A stretch of DNA of 64,000 nt, taken from the NCBI GenBank assembly GCA_036250225.1, contig JAPZLL010000032.1, positions 1 through 64,000 of the forward strand. Direction: 5' to 3'. Each line of letters opens with the position of its first letter. Position 1 is the first letter of the stretch. Both the position numbers and the translations under genes were made by a program. The notes under the pieces are model-generated. The model had not been told where the DNA came from. It saw only the letters and a list, made by a program, of their open reading frames with translations, and made no database searches. Of this stretch, positions 1-10,843 are shown piece after piece. The DNA is from Cercophora sp. LCS_1. Lineage: Eukaryota; Ascomycota; Sordariomycetes; Sordariales; Lasiosphaeriaceae.

Positions 1-125
1 TGAGCAGTCCGTGCTAATCACCGTGCTCGCACTGTTGTCCGTACCGTGGCGACTGCGGGGGTATGTCGGCCCGCGCCGACCATTGGCGTGACGGCGCCCA
101 TTCGGGCGGCCCGCAGGTCGTCACA
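1..125 (-). mobile_element. Truncated LTR, third copy of the 525-bp family
   Basis: This 125-bp segment matches the distal end of the two complete LTRs at 713-1237 and 1943-2467, in the same orientation as the copy at 713-1237. It ends in CGTCACA, the reverse complement of the TGTGACG that begins the LTR. It is more diverged from the other two than they are from each other, with roughly 15 differences over about 115 aligned bases by eye. Its other end lies outside the window, so a target duplication cannot be tested; the bases just inside are CTATA. It abuts the same decayed transposase frame that the other two LTRs interrupt. Confidence 0.75.
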
Positions 126-712
126 CTATAATTGTCCGGTTAACCCCCCTAATATAATGGTTAGGGTAATATTGTTCTTCCGGAAAAGCTGTTTAATTAC
201 ATTGGTTTTATAGAAATTAATAACATCCCAGACCAAAAGAAGCAGTTCACCAGCGACCAGAGGTATAAGTTCCTCCTTAATCTATTTAAAGTAGAGTTCT
301 TTGTTATTATAAGCTATTTTATTAAATTCGACCCTAATACCTTTATAATAGGCCTTCCTTTTAACGGCAGAAACGTTACCTTTGCCTCTAAATATTAGGA
401 GAGGATTAAGGTATTATTCTCTATTAATAAAGATATATAGTATTAGGGTAGCTTATTATTTCGACCACCCGCCTCTTATAGTGTAAACTATTATCAATTC
501 GGTTCCCTCAAGTTCGTATGAGGTACTATTAAGATACTAGTACAGCATTAGCGTTTTATCGACATTAACTATCCAGTATAATATAAACTTTTGCAGTACT
601 ACTATAGTGGTGGCAGTATTAGTAGTGGGAGTTTTGGGGGGAGGAGGGTTATTGGGGGTCGGCTCAGCTTGTAAGGAATTAGCTTTAGAAAATATAGTTT
701 GTAAGGAGGCGG

Positions 713-1237
713 TGTTACGGCCTGCTCCAGGTACACCGAGGTGAGCCTGGTGAAGACAGATCGTAAGAGCGGACAGGGTCCAATGCTCTAGGTAGGGTGG
801 GTGCAAGGTGACTGAGTGAAGGCTAGTACAACTCTCGAAGGGGTGATACACTGTCAAGCAGAACGTAGACTCCAAGGTCCCGGACGATGGGTCTCACTGA
901 GCGGTGCTCAAGAACAATGTATTGCTAGCGTGAGGAACCAGGGGTCCCTCACTTCATCGCGGGCACGATGATGGTTTCTATACTACTGGTAGCGACAGGT
1001 ATCCCCGTACCTCTGCTCACCGTGATCTCTGTGCTCCCTGGAGAACCGGGAGAGCAGGGTGAGCACTTTCCTGTCCGCTCATCCTGCTTACTCGGGGACC
1101 GGGTGAGCGTGGTGAGCAGTCCGTGCTGACTACAGTGCTCGCACTGTCACTCGCACCGTGGCGGCCGCGGGGGCAGGTCGGCCCGCGCCGACCATTGATG
1201 TGACGGCCCTCATTCGGGCGGCCTGCAGGTCGTCACA
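713..1237 (-). mobile_element. Solo LTR, 525 bp, target duplication GGCGG
   Basis: The element begins TGTGACG and ends GTAACA on the minus strand (TG...CA ends typical of an LTR). It is 525 bp and is flanked by perfect 5-bp direct repeats GGCGG at 708-712 and 1238-1242, the signature of retrotransposon integration followed by LTR-LTR recombination. It is about 95% identical by eye to the copy at 1943-2467, in inverted orientation. It is GC-rich while the host transposase relic around it is AT-rich, so it probably arrived after the relic had decayed. A short internal open frame is shared with the other copy but has no evident coding role. Confidence 0.92.
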
Positions 1238-1942
1238 GGCGGTTTCGGAAGAGGGGATTTATAAGGAGGAAGAGGCTTGTAAAGAAGGTAGAGAAATACT
1301 ATCCGGCTGAGAAACTCTATAAAGGAAGCAAATAAAGTTATTAATTAAATCTATATAGTTTTCTGAAAACCTACTTACTTGTATAGTAATCCGCTATATT
1401 ATAATATTTTGCCTCCTGAAGAAATACCAAAGCCAGCCAATGGAAAAATTAAAGTGTTAATTGCTTTTTGGGTATATTTCTTCGAATATCTTCTTTGAAT
1501 TATGTTGGAAAAAGCTAATTTTGACCGGTTTTCTCTATAGCCTTTAATTAATAAATATTTCGTATAGTTTCTGTTCCAATTTAGGCCACTATAGCCTGAA
1601 CGCTGGCTGCTGGTAGTGAAAAAACTTGTCTTTTTAAAGCCACCAACGGTATAACGAACTCCTAGCAATACCGTTTGCTTTGGCTACCTCCTCAATAGTT
1701 ATAGGGCGCTATCCATCTCTTAGAGAAAGACTATAACTATACTAACCTAGCCGAGAGCAATAGAGTTTATTGGGGGGTCTCTCATTAGACACGCAATAAA
1801 AGGCCAGATATTCCAAGGCCTTAACCTTCTTCCAATATAGCCGTGCAGCGTATCCACAGCGTTTTTTCTTTATTGACTCCCTCTTTTTTTGGTTATAGGC
1901 CGCCGCGCGCTCGTTCCAATCCTTTCGGGGCCGGCCCCGGAG

Positions 1943-2467
1943 TGTGACGACCTGCAGGCCGCCCGAATGAGGGCCGTCACATCAATGGTCGGCGCGGGCC
2001 GACCTGTCCCCGCGACCGCCACGGTGCGAGCGACAGTGCGAACACGGTAGTCAGCACGGACTGCTCACCACGCTCACCCGGTCCCCGAGTGAGCGGGATG
2101 AGCGGCCAGGAAAGTGCTCACCTTGCTCTCCTGGTTCTCCAGGGAGCACAGAGATCACGATGAGCAGAGGTACGGGGATACCTGTCGCTACCAGTAGTAT
2201 AGAAACCATCATCGTGCCTGCGATGAAGTGAGGGACCCCTGGTTCCTCACGCTAGCAATACATTGTTCTTGAGCACGGCTCAGTGAGACCCATCGTCCGG
2301 GACCTTGGAGTCTGCGTTCTGCTTGACAGTGTATCACCCCTTCGAGAGTTGTACTAGCCTTCACTCAGTCACCTTGCACCCACCTTACCTAGAGCATTGG
2401 ACCTTGTCCGCTCTTACGCTCTGTCTTTACCAGGCTCACCTCGGTGCACCTGGAGCAGGCCGTAACA
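1943..2467 (+). mobile_element. Solo LTR, 525 bp, target duplication CGGAG
   Basis: This is a plus-strand copy of the same family, TGTGACG...GTAACA, also exactly 525 bp. It is flanked by perfect 5-bp duplications CGGAG at 1938-1942 and 2468-2472. It is inserted into the N-terminal coding part of the transposase relic; ignoring the LTR and one target copy rejoins an open frame through an AT-hook-like motif. With the 713-1237 copy it forms a large inverted repeat around an AT-rich core, which could be mistaken for terminal inverted repeats of one element. Confidence 0.92.
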
Positions 2468-2595
2468 CGGAGCCGCCGCTTCGTAGGGTCATACGTTGTA
2501 CGGAAATTGTGGTGTTTGGAGGCCTGATGCGGCGTGGGATCGTCGTCTAAGGTTTCTTGGGATGCGGTAGGATCAGAAGCTTCTTGTGAAGCCAT

Positions 2596-2950
2596 TTTAC
2601 TGACGGTTTAGCAGGTGTTTGGCTGCTTTGTCAGCTTGAAGGGTGGAAGGCTCCCCATGGCTTACGAGGGGACGTCAAATTTTGCACAGGAGTTAAGCTC
2701 CAGAGGCGTTGCCGAAGCCGCGATTTCGGCTCAACTGCCAGCCACGGCGTCCTTAGCTGGTTTCCCATTTGAATAAAAATATACGGTAGTTTAAGGGAAG
2801 AAGAAACGGGAGAAATCCTTAGATGTGCCAAACCTCTTTGGGGAATACTTTGCAGGAGCGCAAGTCTTTCAACTCCAAGGCCCAAACCACACTATAGAGC
2901 AAGGGCCGAGCGAAGGGCCGGGCCTTGCCACAAAACGTCTCTTACATTCA
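2596..2950. other. Spacer between transposon relic and chitinase 3' end
   Basis: About 355 bp without a supportable gene. It holds the region upstream of the transposase relic start and the 3' flank of the chitinase gene, which ends at 2951. A short minus-strand open frame at 2631-2885 resembles nothing I recognise. No clear terminal inverted repeat of the DDE element was found here by eye. Confidence 0.5.
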
Positions 2951-5900
2951 TTAGTAAAGCCCCCATAAAACATTCACCTTCGTCCCTGCCGTTGTGCCGT
3001 CACAAGACATAACCCCCTTAGCGCCAACCTTTCCACCACCGCCATACTCTTTAATCGCATCGTTAATCAACTCAATTACATCTTGCCCTCCGACCTTGAA
3101 TTGGACAGCCCCGCCAGTGCCGCCTGTTAATTAATTCCATGTAAGTGATTGGGTGCAAGTCCAATGTCATACTGGATGGGGCCCGACTAACCTGTGCGCT
3201 CAATGCCAAACCGGCAGGAACCATGTTTCACAATCTCCCGCTGGCCAGCAATACCTTGGGTCCACTCGGTCGAGCCATCGCCTTCAATGTTGCGAATGAT
3301 TTGCTGGCAGTCGGAGACAATCGGCGAGGCGCCGCTTGTCTGGTCTTCAAAGGTCGACGGTCCGCAATGGCTCTTTCCGGGGGGGACGTCGCAGGGGAAG
3401 TTGGGAGAGCTGCCCTTCCCAGCGGTGTTCCATGATTGGAAGGCGCGATCCTGCACGTGCACATTAAAGTCAGTGAAAAGCTACTTCCTCTCATGAACCC
3501 TACAAAAATAAGACGCCTTCAAAATATTGGGGGTTGGGTTACGGAAGAGTGGAAGAGTGAAAAGCATGATGGAAAAAAAAAAAATTGAAAAAAAAAAAAT
3601 AAAAGGCAAACACTCACCGGGCTACAAACCGGCAACTTCACCACCCCCGGCGTGGAAACCTGCGCCTCTCTCGAACTGCCAATAAAATTCCGCCCGATAA
3701 TCACAGGATCCATAACAGCCCCGTTCTTCTCCCCGCCATACTTCCACGTGCGCACAGCGCCAATAACAATCTCTTCCCTGGTCAACCCCCCCCACAGCTC
3801 AATCTTGCCGCCCAGCGCATCCACCCCCGGCGGCGCCGAAAACGTATTGTCGGAGCACCGCGTCTGACAGGACCCCCCATCCGTGACGCGCTCGCACTTG
3901 CACACGCGCGCGTCGCCGTCGGTGTGGACGAGGTAGTACTGTCTGCCTTGGTAGCAGACGCCCGTCTTGGAGGCGGTGTCGCCGGTGATGTACTTGGGGG
4001 CCGAGTTGGAGGAGCAGGCGGCGCCGGAGTCGAGGATGAATGCATAGGTCTGGGAGGCTCGCCACAGCGCCGGGATGCCGAACCCGTAGATGGATTTGAG
4101 GATGTCCTTCTGGGCTTGGGTGGCGGGGGCGTCGCCGGGGTTGGGCGGCGCGCCAGACTTGCTGCCTTCGATCAGTTGGCCGTTGGCGATGGCGCTGGTG
4201 AGCATTTGGATGGAACTCGGCGTCGTGGCGCTGAATATATTGGCTATGGTCTGCTCGGTAATGTTCATCCACGCGAAGATGGCTTGGCCGAGGTAGGCTG
4301 AGAATTTCTTTTGCCCGACGCGGGTCCATGGGGCGGCGTCTGGGGCTTGCAGGGCGTCTTTGGCGAGCGTGGTCGCTTGGCCGATCATGTTGAGGGTGAA
4401 GTCTTTGGCATTGTTGTATTTGCCGGGGTCACCGTCTTCGACGGCGCTGTAGACGAGCCGGTTGAAGACTGGGGCGACGCTGGTGAGGGCGCCCATGGTG
4501 AGGAGGTCGAGGAGGATGTTGAGCCATTGGTTGGTTTTCGGCTCGGGGACGGGCGCAAACGTTTCTTGCATGAGGTCTTGGCCATTGGCGAGAGTGCCGT
4601 GTGCGGCGAGGAGGCCGCTCCAGTAACCGTGGTAGGTTTGGTGGATCCTGATGAGGGAGTTCCAGATGAGCTGGCCGGCTGGGCCGGAATAGGGGCCGTT
4701 TGCGCCGTTGCCACATTCCTCGAACACATCGTCGCACGAATCTCTCCCCCACACAAAAGTGTAGCAACCCGTCTCGGCCCCCATCTTGAGGGTGAGTTGG
4801 ACTGATTGGTCAAAGGTCAGTCGGTTAAACTGGTCCGTCTTGATCCACTTGGCGACAACCTCTCGCCAAGCGCTGTCGGCGTCGAGGGCCTTCCACCGCT
4901 CTGAGGGGCTCATGGTGCCCCAGTTTACGATGGCGGCGTGCGTGCAGTCGTATTGCTTCCACGTGCCAATGTTGGTGTCAGTGTCTTCCTTGGGGTTGGA
5001 TCCACTGGCAGCCAGGGAGATGAACGAGCCCCAGCTCTTGGCCGGCGGAGGCGGGTCGTTCCACGTCTGCAGGTCGCTGGCCCAGTCGGTGGTACCGGCG
5101 AAGCCGAGACTGGCATACAGCCGCGCGCGCTCGCGCTTGGTGTTTTCGCTCATGTATGCTACCCACTGCGTGTTGTCGTAGACGAGGATGTCGCTGTTGC
5201 TGCTTGTGTCCAAGAAGCTCGCCGCCACGCGGCCGCTGCCGCTCTGACGCTTCGTGTGATGGGTGCCGCCGCTGATGATCTCGGCAATCTCGGCATCGGC
5301 GAGATACCCGCCCGTGCCGGTGCACCTGCCCGGCGTGGCGTGCGACTCGAGCCGGGTCCCGGTGAATGTGCAGCCCGGCCCCCAGCACCCGGCCTGTGCC
5401 ATGTTGAAGGAGCGCCCGTAGCTGGTCACGCCGACCACGAGCTTGTGCCCGGGCACGCCTGCCTTGGTGACCATGGCTAGCGCCTGCTTCGTCTCGGTCA
5501 GGTTCACCTGGCTGCGCAGACAGTTGCCCTCCTCGCAGCCCTCTTGGGACCACTTGCTCTGCGCATCCCACTGGCCGTGGAGATCGTACGTCATGTACAC
5601 GATGTAGTCGATAACCTGGCTGATCTGTTTGATGGGAAAACCCTTCAGGTACCAGTACGACGCAGGCGCGGCGATGGCCACCGTCTTGCCCGGTAGCAGG
5701 CTCTTGAGGGCGACTAGGAAGGCGAGGTAGTTGGGGCCGTCCTCAGCCTTGCCGGGGTCGAACTGGGGGAGGTCGGGCGCGCTGGGATACTCCCAGTCAA
5801 TGTCGACGCCGTCGAGGTCGTGCTTCTTGATAAAGTTGGCAATGCTCGTGGCCATTTTGATCCGGTTGGCCGGCTTGACGCCCTCGCGAAAGATAAAGTA

Positions 5901-7704
5901 CGTGGCCGGCTCGGTGGAGAAGGACCAGCCGCCAAAGGAGAGGATGCGCTTGGCGTTGCGGATGAGCTTGAACTGGTCAAACTGGTACCTGGCTAGGATG
6001 TCGCCGACGCTGACCTCGTACGCGTCGGGCGTCAGGGTGCCGAAGCCGAAGTGGATGTGCGTGTACCTGGCCGTGTCGATCTGGAGCGCGTCCTGGTACA
6101 AGCACGGGCGGCCCAGGCTGTAGCCCTGGAAGTAGGCCAGCTTAATGGCGCCGTTGCCGGAGCCCTTGACGATGTCGAGGCCGCAGTTGGAGATGCACCC
6201 GTACGTGTCGGCCTTGGCCGTGCCGGGCGGGCCCGTATTGGTGTCGACGCAGAAGTCGGCCGTGATGCCGCACTGGCCCCAGATGTTGCAGCACGCGTTC
6301 AGGGGGCAGGGGTTCATGCTAGAGATGTTGCCCGAGGGGGGTGGTGTCGAGCCCGGCTTTTGCGGCCCGCATATGGCGTTGGGAATCGGCGCAGGGAACG
6401 GCGGCGTCCCGCTGCTCAGACACATGATGGTGTCCTTCATGAGCCTCGCGCACCCGGACCATCCCCATGTCTTTTTGTTAAAGCCCTCGATGTCGTCGAT
6501 GCTGAGGCCATACTCGCCCCCCAGGTTGGAGCAGTTGTCGTCTGCCACGACCCGGTACGAGTAGCACGACCCGTCCGCCTTGGGCTTGGGCCGCAGGTCC
6601 GGAAGTGTACCGCTCGTGCAGCAAACGTGCTGCTTCGGCTTCAGCGTGCTGCATAAGGTAGAGCTGGGATTGTACTCGGTGAACTTGGCGCCTGTGATGC
6701 CGCATTTCTCGGCAAGCTGTGCGCACCCATCGCCAGACGCAACCTGAACTGTCCTGCATTCGGCACGCTTGGCCAGAGGCCCGGTGGAATTGGACCAGCC
6801 GCCCGTGCCAGTTCCGTGGAGAACGGGAGCCGGAAGGCGCGTGGCGAAGGTGGCCGTGCCTGGGAACCTGCGTGTGTTGGGTTCAGGTCCAGCAGGAAAG
6901 GAAAGACAAGTCGCGTTGGCCCAGGACTGAATGGCGTTCTGCACGATACTAAAGGTGCCGTTGCTGGAAACGGCCACACCAAAGATGCGAGTGCTGGAGT
7001 CACCCGGTGAGCACAGCTGCATCGCCAGACTCGGCGTTGCGACGTTGAGTGCGTCAAAGTTGTCTCGAAAGATGCGCAGCGCCGACTCGCCGATAGAATC
7101 TCTCAGAAGACCTTGGCCGATGAAGATACCAATGGTGGCCTGTCCGGAGCGACCGTAGAGGGCGAAGGGGGCGTCACCCGCACTGTTGACATGGCCGAGG
7201 TACTCACGCATCTGCTGCACGAGAGAGTAGATGCCAGCCCGGGCGAGACCAAAGCCCTCATTCCACCATCCTACTTCAAACTCGACTGATGTCGAGTTTG
7301 AAGTCCCGATGGGTCCGAGGGGCTTCTCTGAGGGCTCCTTGTAGAAGTCAGCCCCGAAGGAGGAGCAAGCCTGGATGCGGTGGTTGCTGCCGACGTCGTC
7401 GACGAGGTCGTAGAGAGAGAAGTCCAGGAACACAGTCTGCCGGCACTTGACCATGTTGAGGTTCGGATACACCGGCCAGTTAATCGTGTTTGCGCCGACC
7501 TCTGTACATCGTTGGGGACATGCGTCGACAGCCCGTGGCCTAGAATTGGCTGAGTTAGCGGTCAAGACTCAAGAACTTGGTCGTCCCGGTGTTCACAACC
7601 ACTTACTTGATATAATCAGCGGTACCAACCGGGGGTGTGAAGGCCGCTGTCTCTGCCAAGTTGGCGAGGCCAACGGCCGCTGTGAGCCACTGGGAGGATA
7701 TCAT
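2951..7704 (-). CDS. LysM/CBM18/GH18 chitinase with C-terminal Hce2 domain
   Basis: Secreted chitinase of fungal GH18 subgroup C (zymocin alpha-subunit-like), expected to bind and cleave chitin outside the cell. Four exons: 7704-7607, 7539-3618, 3480-3192 and 3123-2951, total 4482 nt, 1493 residues. Exon 1 encodes the signal peptide starting MISSQWLTAA. Two LysM modules lie at about residues 294-340 and 358-407, a cysteine-rich chitin-binding module (CBM18) at about 423-467, and the GH18 barrel at about 498-865 with DGVDIDWEYP carrying the catalytic Glu (about 616). The last roughly 120 residues form an Hce2 (Ecp2-like) domain: a CGPSTFED start, SDCQQII, and a GGQDVIEL...VMSCDG...VNVLWGLY end. 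The intron at 3481-3617 is 137 bp and holds homopolymer runs. The length suits subgroup C enzymes. Such enzymes are linked to mycoparasitism or fungus-fungus antagonism; that role is inference. It lies within 0.4 kb of the nested transposon. Confidence 0.93.
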
Positions 7705-8742
7705 GTGTCGGCTCTGGCGCATCCAGTCCTCGTCCTGCTTCCTGCTCTCAAACTCCAACAAGCCGACAACGGGGGCCTGGACAGTTATAGGCCCTCAGCC
7801 CCATGGACCGTCTTTCCCAGTACATGCAGTCGGATTGCCCATCTCATCTTCAATTAGTGGGCTGAATCCCAACTCCGCAAGCTGTGCATGGCACGGGAAA
7901 TCTCGCCGTGCAGCCACTACAAAACTTGATGCGCCGGGCCCGCAAGGTCAGGTGCGCAGATTGCATTTTCCCCTGAATCGACCTCGTTCTCATTACGAGT
8001 AAAGAGTCGCCCGACGACAGAGCAGATGCTGCCTGTCACTAGAGACTTAGGCAAAAGAAAAGGAAAATTGTGGCCTGTTGAACTGTGCAGCGCAGCCAGT
8101 GTGGAAAAGGGCTTGATTACTGTTCTGTAAGTAGGGCCTTGATGGTCTCGTGTGCCTGGCCAATGGGAAGTCTGCCCCGGGCCGCTGGAGTACTTACAGA
8201 CTGTTGGATGTGCGTTGGCTGCAAACCTTGTGGAAGCGGAGACGGCCCACCCGCGGAAACGGCAATGCGATGCCGTGCTACCGCCCCTGAAAGCCTTTCG
8301 GGTAAAAGGCGGGAATCAATTCCGGGCAGGGGTCTGCAGGACTTATCGCAGGCTTACCTGGGCATGTGCGGACGTTGGGAAAGGTCCAGCACAAGTACTG
8401 GACTCGGAGATTATGGAGATGCATCGACCGAGTTATAGCTGTGTTACAAGCCAACAAGATGGCCCGCGGCTAACTTACGTGGAGTCAGGGCCCTAAGGTG
8501 GAGCAAGGGTTCTCCCGCGGACGGTGTTCTCATAGACCCGAAAATGGAGACAGGCGCAGCTGGTGACATGGCCTAGAATTGCATCACGAGGTCTGGGGCT
8601 GGACAACCTTGGGCAGGCTTCATTCCTTTCTCATTTCTTCCCTGCTTGCCAATCAGAGACATCTATCCAAGTACCTAAGTAGTCGAGTGCGGGCAATGAG
8701 CACTCCCACGCCAGTCTGTCTGGCCTGTCTCCATGCATGTGA
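7705..8742. other. Intergenic region upstream of the chitinase
   Basis: About 1.0 kb between the chitinase start and the 3' end of the DUF7136 gene, both on the minus strand. It should contain the chitinase promoter. Short open frames on the plus strand (8085-8496) look like chance frames. No RNA gene or repeat was recognised. Confidence 0.5.
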
Positions 8743-9612
8743 TCAAACCAGAAAAAAGCCCATCACACTAAGAGCAGCCGTCAAGCTCGCCACCGTCGCA
8801 ACAGCCAGCGGCCGGACCGCCCCGTTCGGCTTGGGGGAACACTCATCGCGCGGCAACAAGTTGAGAAGGCACTGCTCGCCGTGCAAAGCAGCGGCCATGC
8901 TCTCCGCCGCGGCAGCGCTAATACTAGCCCGGCAGGGGTTTGCGGTTGTTGTCGAAACAGCGGGCAGCACTTCGCAGGTGCCGCCTTCGACTTCGAATTC
9001 CCCGCCATTTGGTTTAAAGGCCGGATATTCGCGGGTTTGACCAGAAAGAGTGATGGCAAACGCAGGCTGAGCTCGGGGCTGGGCCAAACACGCGCGCTCG
9101 TCGGACGTGGCAGCGACGAGATCGACTTCGGGTGCGTCTTTTTTGATGGTGAAAACCACGTCAACGCCAGTGGTGTTGAAGAGCATTGGGTCGTAGGCGC
9201 GATGCCTATCCTCCGAGTCACCCGCTGGAGGGGTTCCTATGTTCTCGTTGCAAAACGACCAGTCCAACCAAGCCACAAACCCGTGCTGACCTTCGCCGCT
9301 GAGGTTGATATATGTTTTAAGGAGGTAGTCGCTGGACACGTTGGCTTTGGTGGAGATGTCCATCAGATCGAGGATGGGCGACCCAACCGCGTGCTCTCTG
9401 AACTTGCTGCCATTCCAGACCTCTGACCGAAAATGGAGCTTCAGATTCTCGGCCAGTGCTGCGTTCTGGACAGCCAGGACGATGGGGAAGTATTTGGATG
9501 GCGCGTAAGTCGCGTTGCGAGGGAAGACGACGTCAATCTCGACGACGCTGGCCGCGCTGCTCAGGGTCGCCAGGCCAATCAAGCACCAAATGGCGCGTCG
9601 GAGGAGATGCAT
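8743..9612 (-). CDS. DUF7136 secreted/surface protein
   Basis: A single-exon gene of 289 residues. The start at 9612 is chosen because it places a signal peptide (MHLLRRAIWCLIGLATL...) at the N-terminus; an open frame continues 80 codons upstream but is not protein-like. The mature part begins EIDVVFPRN and contains an AWLDWSFCNEN segment and several N-glycosylation sequons, matching the fungal family catalogued as DUF7136. The C-terminus is a hydrophobic stretch (PLAVATVASLTAALSVMGFF) after a small-residue region, suggesting GPI anchoring to the plasma membrane or wall. The biochemical function is unknown. It is co-oriented with the chitinase but about 1 kb away, so joint regulation is only a guess. 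Confidence 0.85.
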   Translation of the reverse strand: MHLLRRAIWCLIGLATLSSAASVVEIDVVFPRNATYAPSKYFPIVLAVQNAALAENLKLHFRSEVWNGSKFREHAVGSPILDLMDISTKANVSSDYLLKTYINLSGEGQHGFVAWLDWSFCNENIGTPPAGDSEDRHRAYDPMLFNTTGVDVVFTIKKDAPEVDLVAATSDERACLAQPRAQPAFAITLSGQTREYPAFKPNGGEFEVEGGTCEVLPAVSTTTANPCRASISAAAAESMAAALHGEQCLLNLLPRDECSPKPNGAVRPLAVATVASLTAALSVMGFFLV

Positions 9613-10843
9613 GTTGAGAAGGGAGCTTGTTAGGATTGAGATGTCTGTTGTTCGCATGGTGAACGCAGTGCTAGTGGTTCGAGATGAGAGCCGGCGTGGA
9701 GCGTCAAACGTTCCCTTTTGATGTGAGGCGAACCAAGCACCCACCTGCCTTTTCGGACCGGACGGCCGGGTAAAATAGGTAGGTATCCGCGCTGGCACGT
9801 TGCACTGCAACTGTGAAACGCCAAGTGCCTGGCCTCGTGCACCAATAGCCATTCTGTCGGGTCAGCCTGAGATTACCTGTGCCGCCTAGACCTATACATC
9901 ACTTCCCCAGGCCGGCAATGCATCGACACTCACTGGCAGCAGCCTGCAGGTGCTTCCGTATAGTGTGGGCAGCACAAAGAGACCCAACCATCGAGTCCAC
10001 CACGGATAAATGCAGCCGTGTACTTTACCCAAAATTCAAATCTTGACTTACAACCGGCCATCCATCTCGATAACATGAGGCGCAGTCATGCCCGCCAACC
10101 CTGAATGCCACGCACAGTAACTGGACAAGTGCTGGTGGTTTGGAAATGAGCGAGCTTTCCGAGCCGCCTCAACTCTGCCCCCAGCGCAACCACTGGACAC
10201 CCTCCATGTTGTGTGCGACGAATCTGGGCACACGAAGACGTTGCTCACCATGGCTCAGGCTCGGTTCAGTCGCTGCTGAGGATTCGCTCAGGCCGGTTCA
10301 CCTTTGCTCACCCTTGCTCACCCTAATCACCATTTTCGGCGGGCTGCGCGGCGGCAAAAGTTGAAGCCCGACGAAGTGACCCCGCATTAGGCGACCGAAT
10401 GCATGTTCGAGATTACTCAGAGAAACGTGCCTTGTTACGAGCTGTGTGTCAGTGGCTGCATATTGAGGCCATCCGGACCATGCTGAGGGCAGTCTGAGTC
10501 GATCTTACTGGACGCAGTGACGCTGCAGCGCCTCTCCGTAGATCTGATTGGGGACCTTGAAAACGCCTGCGATGCGGGGTTGCTGCGTGCCTTCGTTTTC
10601 GGAAAGAAGCTCAGTCTGTGGAAGGCCAAGGATCAACGCTGAGAATTTTGCCAATCTTTAGCTATAAAAGTCTCGAGGATTTCCCAGCCATGGGTGCTTA
10701 AGTTCTCCACCTCGGTCTTGCGAAGTTATTTCAGCCTGCCCCACTACGAGCCCCCACAACCAGCGAACCTTTGTCCCACTTGGATTCAATCTCGAACCTC
10801 TCCCGCCTTTTTTTAGTGGCACCTAGGGCTGATCTCGATCACA
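9613..10843. other. Divergent promoter region, DUF7136 gene / HET gene
   Basis: About 1.2 kb between divergently transcribed genes. A clear TATA box for the HET gene is at 10663-10670. A short cluster of CTCACC-type repeats is near 10293-10330. No coding sequence is convincing: open frames at 10140-10364 and 10435-10629 have no protein-like character. Confidence 0.5.
10663..10670 (+). promoter_or_regulatory. TATA box of HET gene
   Basis: TATAAAAG lies about 174 bp upstream of the ATG at 10844, in the expected orientation, followed by a pyrimidine-rich stretch (about 10790-10815). It suggests the promoter survives although the gene is interrupted. Confidence 0.5.

Larger units (their letters stand above)
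126..2595 (-). pseudogene. Decayed DDE transposase (pogo/Fot-like relic)
   Basis: Read on the minus strand from 2595 towards 126, this is a relic DDE transposase split by two LTRs. The N-terminal part (2595-2468, continuing at 1942 after the LTR) is basic and regains an AT-hook-like GRPRK once the LTR and one target copy are ignored. About 1740-1390 holds a degenerate helix-turn-helix region resembling the CENP-B-type DNA-binding domain (frames shift; motifs such as EEVAKANG and LEQKLYEIF). About 660-126 is the catalytic core in a single frame with in-frame stops: a NVDKT segment where NxDET is usual, then ATLILYIF, YNNKELYFK and WDVINFYKT, the last matching the second catalytic Asp region. 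Several stops sit where Trp or Gln is expected (TGG to TAG, CAA to TAA), which fits RIP. The region is strongly AT-rich. The C-terminus lies outside the window. The family is inferred from motif pattern, not a search. Confidence 0.7.

Noticed and set aside
713..2467. Large inverted repeat suggesting a single foldback transposon with 525-bp terminal inverted repeats
   Set aside because: Each arm has its own different perfect 5-bp target duplication and TG...CA ends, so these are two independent LTR insertions.
3231..3494. Short plus and minus open frames near the chitinase 3' end
   Set aside because: The minus-strand protein-like frame is part of chitinase exon 3; the others are shadows.
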